The position numbers were made by a program, and so were the translations under genes. This document shows positions 28,131 through 37,143 of a stretch of DNA of 64,000 bases, in pieces. The notes beneath the pieces were generated by a model. The model had not been told where the DNA came from, did not search any database, and saw nothing but the letters and a program-made list of their open reading frames with translations. The DNA comes from Mordavella massiliensis (GTDB lineage: Bacteria > Bacillota > Clostridia > Lachnospirales > Lachnospiraceae), in contig NZ_JACJKS010000003.1 in assembly GCF_016901695.1 (NCBI RefSeq), forward strand, positions 124,001 to 188,000, written 5' to 3'. Each line of letters opens with the position of its first letter. Within the stretch, counting starts at the first letter, position 1.

Positions 28131-28964
28131 GGAAGCGAGCAAGCCTTCGTCGTGCTTATCAGAGACGTCAGAGCCCACAAAGACGAGCTGGATAAGACCA
28201 AGCTCGGCTACAATTCCCTGATCAGTATGATCGCAAACTTCTTTGATACGCTGGGAATCGGCAGCTATGCCATCGCCACCTCGGCGTGGAAGTTCAACAA
28301 GTCCGTACACGACGACCTGATCCCCGGCACCCTGAATGTCGCTTTCGGCATTCCGATCTGCGTGGAGGCGACCATCACCATGACGAGGATCGAGATGGAT
28401 TCCCTGACCCTTGTCCTGATGATCGCGGCGGCCATCATCGGATCCATCCTCGGCGCCAAGATCATCTCCAGGATGGACATTATGAAGATCCGGGTGGTGA
28501 TGGGCGTGGCCCTCATCATCGTGGCTCTGATCACTCTGTGCAAGATCAATGCAGTCGGACCTTTCGGCATCCTCGGTACAGCCAGGGGACTGGAGGGCGG
28601 CATGCTGGCACTGGGCGTGATCGCCAACTTTATCCTCGGCATCCTCATGACAGCCGGCATCGGCCTGTATGCGCCCTGTATGGCGATCGTCCTGCTGCTC
28701 GGCATGAGCGCGGACGTGGCCTTCCCGGTTATGATGGGATCCTGCGCGTACCTGTGTCCTGCCTGCGGCATCACGTTCATCAGGGAGGGCAAGTACAACA
28801 GGGCGTCCACGATCCCCATGATCATCACCGGCTCCATCGGCGTCCTCATCGCCGGATTCATCGTGACAAGCCTGCCCCTCACCGTACTTACATACCTTGT
28901 CTGCGTTGTCATGGTGATCTGCGCGATCATGTTCTTCCACGACGCGGCAAAGCAGAAGAAGTAG
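28131..28964 (+). pseudogene. Sulfite exporter TauE/SafE-like permease, 5'-truncated
   Basis: The frame from 28131 encodes about 277 residues with seven or more TM helices and conserved TauE/SafE-like sequence starting VVLIRDVRAHKDELDKTKLG, then ANFFDTLGIGSYAIATSA. Relatives have an extra N-terminal TM helix before this point. Here an in-frame TAA stands at 28128-28130, no ATG precedes the homologous part, and the only early start is GTG 28152 without a ribosome-binding site. A terminator sits just upstream and no promoter is seen. It therefore looks like a decayed gene; a leaderless start is the alternative. Confidence 0.65.
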
Positions 28965-28980
28965 ACAAAGCAGCGACACG

Positions 28981-29010
28981 AAAAAAGCGCCCCGAAAGGA
29001 GCGCTTTTTT
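28981..29010. terminator. Bidirectional terminator between the permease and tRNA-Leu
   Basis: aaaaaagcgc and gcgctttttt flank an inner cc-gaaa-gg hairpin. The T run on either strand suits both convergent transcripts. Confidence 0.85.
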
Positions 29011-29012
29011 CA

Positions 29013-29092
29013 TGCCGCTGATGGGACTCGAACCCATATGGTTTCCCGTACGATTTTGAGTCGTATGCGTCTGCCAGTTCCGCCACAGCGGC
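29013..29092 (-). tRNA. tRNA-Leu (anticodon CAA)
   Basis: On the minus strand the acceptor GCCGCTG pairs with CAGCGGC plus discriminator A. The D-arm region GGCAGACGC, the anticodon stem TACGA/TCGTA with loop CTCAAAA (anticodon CAA), a variable region, and the T-arm ATGGG-TTCGAGT-CCCAT are all visible. CCA is not encoded. It decodes UUG codons. Confidence 0.95.
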
Positions 29093-29125
29093 AGGTGGTC
29101 CGGCCTCTGACCGAGACTGGAATAA

Positions 29126-29154
29126 ATTATAGCACACGGGAACTCCCGTGACAA
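29126..29154 (-). promoter_or_regulatory. Promoter of tRNA-Leu with a dyad in the spacer
   Basis: On the minus strand TTGTCA, 17 bases, TATAAT. The spacer contains a perfect 7-2-7 dyad (cacggga, ac, tcccgtg at 29135-29150) touching the -35 box. Confidence 0.8.
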
Positions 29155-29184
29155 TCTTTTTTTGCCTGCATTCGCATTTATACC

Positions 29185-29213
29185 TTTAAAAAAAGCCGGC
29201 TTTGTTGTATAGT
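29185..29213 (+). promoter_or_regulatory. Weak candidate promoter of polA
   Basis: TTTAAA, 17 bases, TATAGT, 48 bases before the polA start. The -35 match is poor. A palindrome aaagccggcttt lies in the spacer. Confidence 0.35.
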
Positions 29214-29261
29214 AAATAGAAGTATTGTCATGCAACCAACTGATCTGAATGGAGAGAACAT

Positions 29262-31877
29262 ATGGCGGAAAAGATAGTTTTGATAGACGGACACAGTATC
29301 TTAAACAGGGCCTTCTTCGGGCTGCCGGACCTGACGAACGCAGAGGGACTCCACACGAACGCTGTCTACGGCTTCCTGAATATCATGCTGAAGATCCTGG
29401 AGGAGGAGAAGCCCCAGTACCTGACCGTGGCGTTCGATGTGCATGCGCCTACCTTCCGGCACGAAATGTACGACCAGTACAAGGGGACGCGAAAGCCCAT
29501 GGCGGAGGAGCTGCGCCAGCAGGTGCCGGTCATGAAGGACGTGCTGACAGCCATGGGGGTCCGGGTGATCGAGCAGGCCGGGCTTGAGGCGGACGACCTG
29601 ATCGGAACCATCGCAAGGCGGTGTGAGGCCGCCGGGATGGAGGTGTCCGTCATCAGCGGGGACAGGGACCTCCTGCAGCTTGCCACGGAACACACGCAGA
29701 TCCGGATCCCCAAGACAAAGCGGGGCGGGACGCAGATCGAAGACTACTATGCGGCGGATGTGAAGGAAAAGTACGGGGTCACACCCCTTGAGTTTATCGA
29801 TATGAAGGCCCTCATGGGAGACGCATCCGACAATATCCCGGGTGTGCCGGGCATCGGCGAGAAGACGGCGGCCAAGATCATCGCCGCGTACCATTCCATC
29901 GAAGAGGCCCACGCCCACGCGGAGGAGATCCGGCCGCCGCGGGCGTCCAAAGCCATCACCGAGCACTGGGATCTGGCGGTCATGAGCAAGGAGCTGGCGA
30001 CGATCCGGGTGGATGCGGATATCGACTATGAGGTGAGCGGGGCAAAGCTTGGCAACCTCTTTACGGAGGAGGCATACACCCTGTTCCAGCGGCTGGAGTT
30101 CAAAAACCTGCTTGGCAGATTTGAGGTGCAGGCCCCGGGGAGCGGGGTGGAGGACTCGTTCTGCACGGTGGAGGACAAAGACCGGGCCCTTGAGGTCTTC
30201 GCGCGGGCAGCCGCATCTGACAGGGTGGGGGCCGCCATCCTGCGGGATACAAAAGAAGTGCTCCCCCTCTTTGCGAAGCAGGCGGGCGTGTCGGGCGCGG
30301 CCCTGTGCTTCGGGGAGGAAGAGATCTTCTGCATCCGTGCGGGCGCAGGTCTTAAGCCGGAAGAGATCCTCTGCCATCTGGAGGAGCTGTCCGGGAAAAC
30401 CGGTTGTTTTTCCATGTTCTCGCTGAAGGAGAAGATGGATTTTGTGACGCCGCAGGCGCCAAAGCGCTGCTTTGACGGGATCATCGCCGCGTACCTTCTC
30501 AATCCTCTGAAGAGCGACTACCGCTTTGAGGATGTGGCGAGAGAGCAGTTGGATCTTCTCCTGGACGACAGGATGGAAGATGAGAAGCGGGCCTGCTTCG
30601 AGGCCTACACAGCCTGGAAGGCCATGCCCATCCTGGAAGAAAAGCTGGACGGGGCGGGCATGCTCCCGCTGTTTCAAAAGATCGAGATGCCGCTTGCCTT
30701 CACTCTCTATGAGATGGAGCAAAACGGGGTGAAAGTGGAGGCGGGCGCCCTGAAGGCTTACGGGGACCAGCTTGCCGTGCAGATCGGCAGGCTGGAGCAG
30801 GAGATCTACGGGGAGTCCGGCGAGGTGTTCAACATCAATTCCCCGAAGCAGCTCGGCGTGATCCTCTTTGAGAAGATGGGCCTCAAAGGCGGGAAGAAGA
30901 CGAAGACAGGCTACTCTACAGCGGCGGATGTGCTGGAGAAGCTGGCGCCGGAGTCCCCCTTTGTGACGAAGATCCTGGAGTACCGGCAGCTTGCGAAGCT
31001 GAAATCCACCTATGCGGACGGCCTGGCCGCGTTTATCGGCGAAGACGGGCGGATCCACGGCAAGTTCCACCAGACGGTCACCGCCACGGGGCGGATCAGC
31101 AGCGCGGAGCCGAACCTGCAGAACATTCCGGTGCGGATGGAGCTTGGCAGGCTGATCCGCAAGGTGTTTGTCCCGGAGGAGGGCTACCTGTTCGTGGATG
31201 CGGACTACTCCCAGATCGAACTGCGGGTGCTGGCCCACTGTTCCGGAGACCGGCAGTTGATCGGGGCCTACCGGGAGGAGAAGGACATCCACCGGATCAC
31301 GGCCTCCCAGGTCTTCCACACCCCCTTCGACGAGGTGACGGACCTGCAGAGGAGCAATGCCAAGGCGGTCAACTTCGGCATCGTCTACGGCATCAGCTCC
31401 TTCGGCCTCAGCCAGGACTTAAGCATCACGAGAAAAGAGGCGGCTCAGTATATCGAGCAGTACTTCAGGACCTACCCGGGCATCAAGGCATTCCTGGACC
31501 GGGCGGTGGCGCAGGCAAAGGAGCAGGGGTATGTGACGACCCTCTTCGGCAGGAGAAGGCCGGTGCCGGAGCTCTCCTCCAGCAATTTCATGCAGCGCTC
31601 CTTCGGCGAGCGGGTGGCCATGAACTCGCCGATCCAGGGGACGGCGGCTGACATCATGAAGATCGCCATGATCGGCGTGGAGCGGCGGCTCAAGGAGGGC
31701 GGCATGCGCTCGCGCCTCGTGCTGCAGGTCCACGACGAACTGCTGGTGGAAGCCCATGAGAGCGAAGTGGAGCAGGTGAAGGAGATCGTAAGAGACGAGA
31801 TGGAGCACGCGGCGTCCCTGGAGGTGCCGCTGGAGATAGACATGCATACCGGCAGGAACTGGTATGAAGCGAAATAG
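29262..31877 (+). CDS. polA: DNA polymerase I
   Basis: The 871-residue repair and Okazaki-fragment polymerase has an N-terminal 5'-3' exonuclease domain (about 1-290; ISGDRDLLQLA, MGDASDNIPGVPGIGEKTA) and a C-terminal polymerase domain with motif A DADYSQIELRVLAH, motif B RSNAKAVNFGIVYG and motif C QVHDELLVE. The middle 3'-5' exonuclease domain (about 310-500) lacks the D-x-E metal motif, so proofreading is predicted to be absent, as in other Firmicute Pol I. It heads polA-coaE-yycJ-degV, with coaE 12 bases downstream. Confidence 0.96.
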   Translation: MAEKIVLIDGHSILNRAFFGLPDLTNAEGLHTNAVYGFLNIMLKILEEEKPQYLTVAFDVHAPTFRHEMYDQYKGTRKPMAEELRQQVPVMKDVLTAMGVRVIEQAGLEADDLIGTIARRCEAAGMEVSVISGDRDLLQLATEHTQIRIPKTKRGGTQIEDYYAADVKEKYGVTPLEFIDMKALMGDASDNIPGVPGIGEKTAAKIIAAYHSIEEAHAHAEEIRPPRASKAITEHWDLAVMSKELATIRVDADIDYEVSGAKLGNLFTEEAYTLFQRLEFKNLLGRFEVQAPGSGVEDSFCTVEDKDRALEVFARAAASDRVGAAILRDTKEVLPLFAKQAGVSGAALCFGEEEIFCIRAGAGLKPEEILCHLEELSGKTGCFSMFSLKEKMDFVTPQAPKRCFDGIIAAYLLNPLKSDYRFEDVAREQLDLLLDDRMEDEKRACFEAYTAWKAMPILEEKLDGAGMLPLFQKIEMPLAFTLYEMEQNGVKVEAGALKAYGDQLAVQIGRLEQEIYGESGEVFNINSPKQLGVILFEKMGLKGGKKTKTGYSTAADVLEKLAPESPFVTKILEYRQLAKLKSTYADGLAAFIGEDGRIHGKFHQTVTATGRISSAEPNLQNIPVRMELGRLIRKVFVPEEGYLFVDADYSQIELRVLAHCSGDRQLIGAYREEKDIHRITASQVFHTPFDEVTDLQRSNAKAVNFGIVYGISSFGLSQDLSITRKEAAQYIEQYFRTYPGIKAFLDRAVAQAKEQGYVTTLFGRRRPVPELSSSNFMQRSFGERVAMNSPIQGTAADIMKIAMIGVERRLKEGGMRSRLVLQVHDELLVEAHESEVEQVKEIVRDEMEHAASLEVPLEIDMHTGRNWYEAK

Positions 31878-31889
31878 AGGTGACGCAGG

Positions 31890-32501
31890 ATGAAGATCAT
31901 AGGGATTACAGGCGGGATCGGAGCAGGGAAGAGCCAGGTGCTCTCCTATCTGAAAGAAGAGTACGGCGCCGTTGTCTGCCAGGCAGACCAGGTGGCAAAG
32001 CGGCTGCAGAAAAAAGGGACAAGGTGTCACAGAAGGATCACCGAGCACTTCGGGACGGGGATCCTGGATGAGACGGGCAGGCTGGACCGGGCAAAGCTGG
32101 CGAACATCGTGTTCTCCAACCAGGCGCAGCTTCGCGTTCTCAACGAGATCGTGCACCCGGCGGTGAAGGAGAAGATCCGGGAGACGATCCGCAGGGAGGA
32201 AAAGAAAGGGACAGCCGTGTTCGTCCTGGAGGCGGCGCTCTTCATAGAAGAAAAATATGATGCGCTGTGCGATGAAGTGTGGTATATTTATGCGGATGAG
32301 GAGACGAGGAAGAAGCGTCTCATGGCCTCAAGGGGCTACAGTGAGGAGAAGATAAAAGGCATCTTCGCCTCCCAGATGTCTTCCTCCGACTTCTTTACAT
32401 ACTGCGATAGAGCTGTCGACAACTGCAATTCCTTCCAGGAGACATGCGGCGAGATCGACGGGATCATGGCGCAGCTCCATATAGGGAAAACGAGAAATTA
32501 A
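31890..32501 (+). CDS. coaE: Dephospho-CoA kinase
   Basis: The 203-residue enzyme phosphorylates dephospho-CoA in the final step of CoA synthesis. It opens with the P-loop IGITGGIGAGKSQVL and has the VCQADQVAK block, VFVLEAALFIEE and LMASRGYSEEKIKG of the lid/CoA region. Length is normal. polA followed by coaE is a conserved Firmicute pairing, though mutM, which often lies between them, is absent here. Confidence 0.93.
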   Translation: MKIIGITGGIGAGKSQVLSYLKEEYGAVVCQADQVAKRLQKKGTRCHRRITEHFGTGILDETGRLDRAKLANIVFSNQAQLRVLNEIVHPAVKEKIRETIRREEKKGTAVFVLEAALFIEEKYDALCDEVWYIYADEETRKKRLMASRGYSEEKIKGIFASQMSSSDFFTYCDRAVDNCNSFQETCGEIDGIMAQLHIGKTRN

Positions 32502-32523
32502 CAGGCAGGAGAGATGACAGACG

Positions 32524-33321
32524 ATGAGACTGTGCAGCATAGCGAGCGGCAGCAGCGGAAACTGTATTTATGTGGGAAGCGACCGCACCCACCTTCTGGT
32601 GGATACGGGGATCAGCCGGAAGCGGATCGACGAGGGGCTTCACACGCTGGGCATAAAAGGGGAGGAACTGGCAGGGATCCTCATCACCCATGAGCACTCG
32701 GACCACATCCAGGGACTGGGCGTGTTCAGCCGGAAGTACGGCATCCCGGTGTACGCCACGAAAGGGACCCTGCGGGGCATTACGGAGTACCGGAGCCTTG
32801 GCAGGATGCCGGAGGGGCTGCTCAGGGAGATCCACACGGACACGGAGTTTGACCTGGGGGATCTGAAGATCCGTCCCTTCTCCATCTCCCACGATGCCTA
32901 CGAGCCGTCCGGGTACAGGATTGCCTGCGGGCAGCGGTCGGTGGCGGTGGCTACGGACCTGGGCGTGTATGACGACTACACGGTGGAGAACCTGAAGGGG
33001 CTGGACGCCGTCCTTCTGGAGGCGAACCACGACATACATATGCTGGAGGTGGGGCCCTACCCGTATCCGCTGAAGCGGCGCGTCATGGGGGAGAAAGGGC
33101 ATCTCTCCAACGAGTCCTCCGGAAGACTTCTGTGCGACATTCTCCACGACGGGCTCAGGCATGTGATCCTGGGGCACCTGAGCAGGGAGAACAACTACGC
33201 AGAGCTGGCCTACGAGACGGTGAAGCTTGAGGTGACAGTGGGGGACAACCCGTACAGGGGGGAGGACATCCCCATGATGGTGGCTGCCAGGGACAGCGTG
33301 TCAGAGGCGGTCACCGTATAG
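32524..33321 (+). CDS. MBL-fold metallohydrolase, YycJ/WalJ-like
   Basis: The 265-residue protein begins MRLCSIASGSSGNCIYV, typical of YycJ/WalJ, and has the metallo-beta-lactamase motif THEHSDH with later Asp and His ligands (DLGVYDD, LLEANHD, LGHLS). WalJ is a dsDNA exonuclease-type protein linked to cell-wall and replication co-ordination in Firmicutes. The usual walRK neighbours are not here. The operon position after polA and coaE agrees with a DNA-metabolism role, by inference. Confidence 0.82.
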   Translation: MRLCSIASGSSGNCIYVGSDRTHLLVDTGISRKRIDEGLHTLGIKGEELAGILITHEHSDHIQGLGVFSRKYGIPVYATKGTLRGITEYRSLGRMPEGLLREIHTDTEFDLGDLKIRPFSISHDAYEPSGYRIACGQRSVAVATDLGVYDDYTVENLKGLDAVLLEANHDIHMLEVGPYPYPLKRRVMGEKGHLSNESSGRLLCDILHDGLRHVILGHLSRENNYAELAYETVKLEVTVGDNPYRGEDIPMMVAARDSVSEAVTV

Positions 33322-33351
33322 AAAAAGAGGACAGAGAGGAAAGAAAGAGAT

Positions 33352-34221
33352 ATGAGTAAAGTGGCAGTCATGACAGACAGCAACAGCGGCATCACCCAGA
33401 AGGAGGCGCAGCGGCTCGGCATCCGGGTCGTTCCCATGCCGTTCTATATTGACGGGGAGCTGTATTACGAGGATATCACCCTGACGCAGGAGGAGTTTTA
33501 CGGGCATCTCTCCGGCGAGGCGGATATCTCCACGTCCCAGCCATCCCCCGGGGATGTGATGGAGATCTGGGAGGAGCTCCTTGACACGTACGACGAGGTG
33601 GTGCACATCCCCATGTCCAGCGGCCTGTCCAACTCCTGTGAGACGGCCATGGCGCTGGCCCGGGATTTTGACGGGAAAGTGCATGTGGTGAACAACCAGA
33701 GGATCTCAGTCACCCAGCGCCAGTCCGTGCTGGATGCGCTTGCACTGGCGGGGCAGGGGCGCACCGGGCAGGAGATCTGCGACATCCTCATGCGGGAGAA
33801 GCTGGAGGCCAGCATCTACATTACGGTGGACACACTGAAATACCTGAAGAAGGGAGGGCGCGTGACGCCTGCTGCAGCAGCGCTCGGCACAGTCCTCAAC
33901 TTAAAGCCGGTCCTCACCATCCAGGGCGAGAAGCTGGATGCCTTCGCGAAGGTGCGGGGCATGAAATCCGCCAAAAAGGTGATGAAGGAAGCCATGAAGA
34001 AGGACCTGGACACCCGGTTTGCAGGCAGGAAGGTCCACCTGGAGATCGCCCACACCTGCCCGGAGGAGGAAGCGCAGGCGTGGAAGGAGGAGCTGGAGGC
34101 ATACTTCCCCGGCTATGACATCCACATGGACGCACTCTCCCTGAGCGTGGCCTGCCACATCGGGCCCGGCGCCCTCGCCGTGGCGTGCAGCCGGCAGGTG
34201 GAAGAACTGGAAGACAGGTAA
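33352..34221 (+). CDS. DegV family fatty-acid-binding protein
   Basis: The 289-residue protein starts VAVMTDSNSGIT, with the DegV-signature TSQPSPGD, HIPMSSGLSN and the C-terminal HIGPGALAVA. DegV (FakB) proteins bind a fatty acid and present it to the kinase FakA. No fakA is in the window. Its stop is 35 bases from the convergent tmcAL stop. It is the last gene of the polA transcript. Confidence 0.88.
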   Translation: MSKVAVMTDSNSGITQKEAQRLGIRVVPMPFYIDGELYYEDITLTQEEFYGHLSGEADISTSQPSPGDVMEIWEELLDTYDEVVHIPMSSGLSNSCETAMALARDFDGKVHVVNNQRISVTQRQSVLDALALAGQGRTGQEICDILMREKLEASIYITVDTLKYLKKGGRVTPAAAALGTVLNLKPVLTIQGEKLDAFAKVRGMKSAKKVMKEAMKKDLDTRFAGRKVHLEIAHTCPEEEAQAWKEELEAYFPGYDIHMDALSLSVACHIGPGALAVACSRQVEELEDR

Positions 34222-34256
34222 GAGAAGATAAGAGGGCAGAAAAAGGCAGCAGGCCG

Positions 34257-35492
34257 TCAGACGATGACGACCTGCTGTCTGCATTCGTGGATAAAAGGAG
34301 TCCGGAACTTATCCGTTACGACGGATTCATACAGGTTGGCGGCGTAGAGGTCGCTCTCGAACATGCGCCGGGCGCAGCCGGAGAGGGAGGCCCGGGACGG
34401 CTTCGTGACAAGGGGGATGGCGCTTGTCTTCTTGAGAAGATTAAGAAGAGGCGCCGCATCCCTGCGAAAGCCGAGCACGCGGGCGTAACCGCAGCCGCCG
34501 GCCGCCCGGAAGGCGTCCATGTCCGTCCCCCGGATGCCGAGAAGGATGTGGAGGAGGCAGCGGCTGATGCGAGCGTAGGTCATCTCCTTTGTCTTTAACA
34601 GGGAGCAGAACTGCGCAAAGGAGAGGTATCCGTTAAGCCGGCCCGCGATCCGGTTCGCCAGGTCCTCTGTGACGTCCGCGAAGGAGGCCAGGCCGGCGGC
34701 GCTCTCTGTAAGGAGTCGGTATTTGAGAAGAAGGGAAAAGTCGTCCGCATACACGGGATAGCGGGAACCGTACGACTCCGCAAGGATCCGCGCTGACGGG
34801 GCGGGAACCTGATCCCGGAGGGCCGCGGGAAGGCCGTCCTTGCCGGCCTCCAGGATCAGGCGGCGGATGGCGGTGGCGGAACTGTAGGATGGATCCGGCG
34901 CCTGGTCGTGATACCCGCTCCCCTCCCGGCGGACAGTTGCCGGCTCAAGCCGGCTGCCCCGGCGCAGGATGGCCCGGATGTACTCCACCCCCAGGATGTT
35001 GTTCGGCTCCTCCATGACAGCTCCGGCGTCCGCGCTGCCTGCGCAGGATACCAGGGCCTCCTGCCTGGCCCGGGGGAAGGAGAGCCCGCGGCTAAGAGCG
35101 GCTTTCAAGGCGGCCCGGAAGTCTTCCGGCTCCTCCTCCAGGATGCGGGCGGCCCGGGAGAGGGAAGGCAGATCCCCGCACTCGCTCCCAAAGCAGAGGC
35201 TGTCCACGCAGCCGAGCTGGTCTAAGACAGATACGGCGCCGGAGGCGAAATACTCCGCGCTCCCGCAGGCGCACCAGACGGGAAGCTCCAGCACAAGGGA
35301 GACGCCGGCTTCCAGCGCCATGGCGGCCCGCAGGTGCTTGGGCAGGAGGGCGGGAGCCCCCCGCTGGACGAAGTCCCCGCTCATGACGGCGATCACCGCG
35401 TCCGCCCCGGTCTGTTCTTTTGCCTTCCCGATATGGTACAGATGTCCCCTGTGAAACGGGTTGTACTCTGCGATCACTCCGACAATTTTCAT
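34257..35492 (-). CDS. tmcAL: tRNA(Met) cytidine acetate ligase (TmcAL/YlbM)
   Basis: The product (about 411 residues) has the nucleotidyltransferase N-terminus IVGVIAEYNPFHRGHLYHI with the HxGH motif, VIAVMSGDFVQRGAPALL and the conserved PNNILGVEYIRAI. TmcAL forms N4-acetylcytidine at C34 of elongator tRNA-Met from acetate and ATP. The start at 35492 is preferred because it follows aaggag at 6 bases; the longer frame would start inside the promoter region. It is divergent from mgtE and convergent with degV. Confidence 0.88.
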   Translation of the reverse strand: MKIVGVIAEYNPFHRGHLYHIGKAKEQTGADAVIAVMSGDFVQRGAPALLPKHLRAAMALEAGVSLVLELPVWCACGSAEYFASGAVSVLDQLGCVDSLCFGSECGDLPSLSRAARILEEEPEDFRAALKAALSRGLSFPRARQEALVSCAGSADAGAVMEEPNNILGVEYIRAILRRGSRLEPATVRREGSGYHDQAPDPSYSSATAIRRLILEAGKDGLPAALRDQVPAPSARILAESYGSRYPVYADDFSLLLKYRLLTESAAGLASFADVTEDLANRIAGRLNGYLSFAQFCSLLKTKEMTYARISRCLLHILLGIRGTDMDAFRAAGGCGYARVLGFRRDAAPLLNLLKKTSAIPLVTKPSRASLSGCARRMFESDLYAANLYESVVTDKFRTPFIHECRQQVVIV

Positions 35493-35523
35493 GGAAATCT
35501 CCTTGTATATCTTTTTGAAATTG

Positions 35524-35552
35524 ATTATACTATATGAGGACATTTACGGCAA
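35524..35552 (-). promoter_or_regulatory. Promoter of tmcAL overlapping a plus-strand -10-like box
   Basis: On the minus strand TTGCCG, 17 bases, TATAAT. On the plus strand the same bases offer TATACT at 35526-35531 for mgtE with only a poor -35, so the two divergent promoters appear to share their -10 region. Confidence 0.6.
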
Positions 35553-35609
35553 CTGCGGGAAGATCCGGGATTTTCCCGCACATGGACAACAGGCGGAAGG
35601 AGGATACAT

Positions 35610-37001
35610 ATGGAGAACCGGGACAGGAATGAAGAGCTTGCATATGAGACGGAAGAGAAGGAAAAGCTGACGGAAGAACGTATCCTCCAGATGCTGGACG
35701 AGAGAAAATACAAGGAGCTCAAAGAAGAGCTGGAGAACATGTATCCGGTGGATCTGGCGGAACTGATGGAGGATTTCTCCCAGAAGCAGCTCGTCATGGT
35801 ATTCCGTCTCCTGGCGAAGGAGGAGGCGGCTGAGACCTTCACCGAGATGGACAGCGACATGCGGGAGATGCTGATCGGCGGCCTGACGGACTCGGAGCTG
35901 GAGGAAGTCATGGAGGAGATGTATCTGGACGATACGGTGGACGTGCTGGAGGAGATGCCGGCCAACGTAGTGGACCGTCTTCTCATGGCGACGGACGAGG
36001 AGACGCGCCAGCAGATCAACCAGTTGCTCCAGTACCCGGAGGACAGCGCCGGAAGCGTCATGAACGTGGACTACATCGCCCTGCGAAGGGAGATGACGGT
36101 GGCGGATTCCATCCTGAAGATCCGGCAGGTCGGACTCAACAAGGAGACCATCTACACCTGCTACGTGACGGAGAAGCGCAAGCTCATCGGCATGGTGGAT
36201 GTAAAGGAGCTCCTCACAACAGGTGAATCCAGAACCATCGAAGAGATCATGGACACCAACGTGCTCTATGCCCACACGACGGACGACCAGGAGGAAGTGG
36301 CCCAGATCATCAACAAGTACGGTCTGATCGCCCTCCCCATCGTGGACCACGAGATGTGCATGGTGGGTATTGTCACCGTAGACGACGCCATGGACGTCCT
36401 GCAGGAGGAGACGACGGAGGATATCAGCATCATGGCCGGCGTAAACCCCAGCGACGACTCCTACTTTGAGACTACGGTGGTGGAGCACGTCAAAAGCCGT
36501 CTTCCCTGGCTTCTGTTCCTCATGCTCTCCGCCACGGTGACCCAGATGATCATGAACCACTATGAGAGCGCGCTGGCCGTCATGCCGCAGCTTGCCGGGT
36601 TCATCCCCATGCTGACCGGCACGGGCGGAAACTGCGGCTCCCAGAGTTCCACCCTGGTGATCCGCGGACTTTCAGTGGGGGAGATCGAGTTCGGCGACCT
36701 GTTCCGGGTGATCTTTAAGGAGATCCGGGTGGCGGTCCTGATCAGCCTGATCCTGTCTGTTGTGAACGGGATCCGCATCCTTGTCATGGGACAGGGGGAT
36801 GTGCTGGTGGCCCTCACCATCGGGCTTACCATGGCCTGCACCATCGTGATCGCCAAGGTGGTGGGCTGCACCCTGCCCCTGGTGGCGGAGAAGATCGGCC
36901 TGGACCCGGCCATCATGGCCACGCCGCTCATCTCCACGCTGGTGGATATCAGCACGATCAGCGTCTATTTCGCCATCGTCAGCGCCGTGTTTGCGCTCTG
37001 A
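35610..37001 (+). CDS. mgtE: Magnesium transporter MgtE
   Basis: The 463-residue protein has the MgtE layout: an N-terminal helical Mg-sensing domain (about 25-140), two CBS domains (about 145-270, for example YTCYVTEKRKLIGMVDVKELL) and a C-terminal five-helix channel with the pore sequence GTGGNCGSQSSTLVIRGL. Mg2+ binding between the N domain and CBS domains closes the pore in known MgtE. The 80-base leader is too short for an M-box riboswitch; a small gcgggaa/ttcccgc hairpin is there (35555-35579). Confidence 0.93.
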   Translation: MENRDRNEELAYETEEKEKLTEERILQMLDERKYKELKEELENMYPVDLAELMEDFSQKQLVMVFRLLAKEEAAETFTEMDSDMREMLIGGLTDSELEEVMEEMYLDDTVDVLEEMPANVVDRLLMATDEETRQQINQLLQYPEDSAGSVMNVDYIALRREMTVADSILKIRQVGLNKETIYTCYVTEKRKLIGMVDVKELLTTGESRTIEEIMDTNVLYAHTTDDQEEVAQIINKYGLIALPIVDHEMCMVGIVTVDDAMDVLQEETTEDISIMAGVNPSDDSYFETTVVEHVKSRLPWLLFLMLSATVTQMIMNHYESALAVMPQLAGFIPMLTGTGGNCGSQSSTLVIRGLSVGEIEFGDLFRVIFKEIRVAVLISLILSVVNGIRILVMGQGDVLVALTIGLTMACTIVIAKVVGCTLPLVAEKIGLDPAIMATPLISTLVDISTISVYFAIVSAVFAL

Positions 37002-37068
37002 TCCGGCCGGCTTTGCCTGATAAAAATTTGACAGGAATTGTACGCCAAAAGAGACATCAGATTGCCAA

Positions 37069-37094
37069 AAGAACCCTTGTTTGCAGGGGTTCTT
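37069..37094 (+). terminator. Hairpin after mgtE overlapping the pta promoter
   Basis: aagaaccc and gggttctt enclose a 10-base loop and are followed by ttgtatt. The candidate pta -35 box is in the loop and its spacer covers the right arm. Confidence 0.65.
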
Positions 37095-37105
37095 TGTATT
37101 ATAAT
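37077..37105 (+). promoter_or_regulatory. Candidate promoter of pta-ackA
   Basis: TTGTTT, 17 bases, TATAAT, 38 bases before the pta start. The -10 is perfect and the -35 is weak. Confidence 0.6.
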
Positions 37106-37143
37106 GAAAACAGTGAGAAAAAATGGAAAGGAGTCTTTCAGTC

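Noticed and set aside
28081-28221. Short frame starting ATG 28109 as a real N-terminus for the TauE-like permease
   Set aside because: It is in a different reading frame and stops at about 28221 without joining the permease sequence.
35530-35609. M-box magnesium riboswitch ahead of mgtE
   Set aside because: The leader is only about 80 bases and holds one small gcgggaa/ttcccgc hairpin, far short of the M-box architecture.
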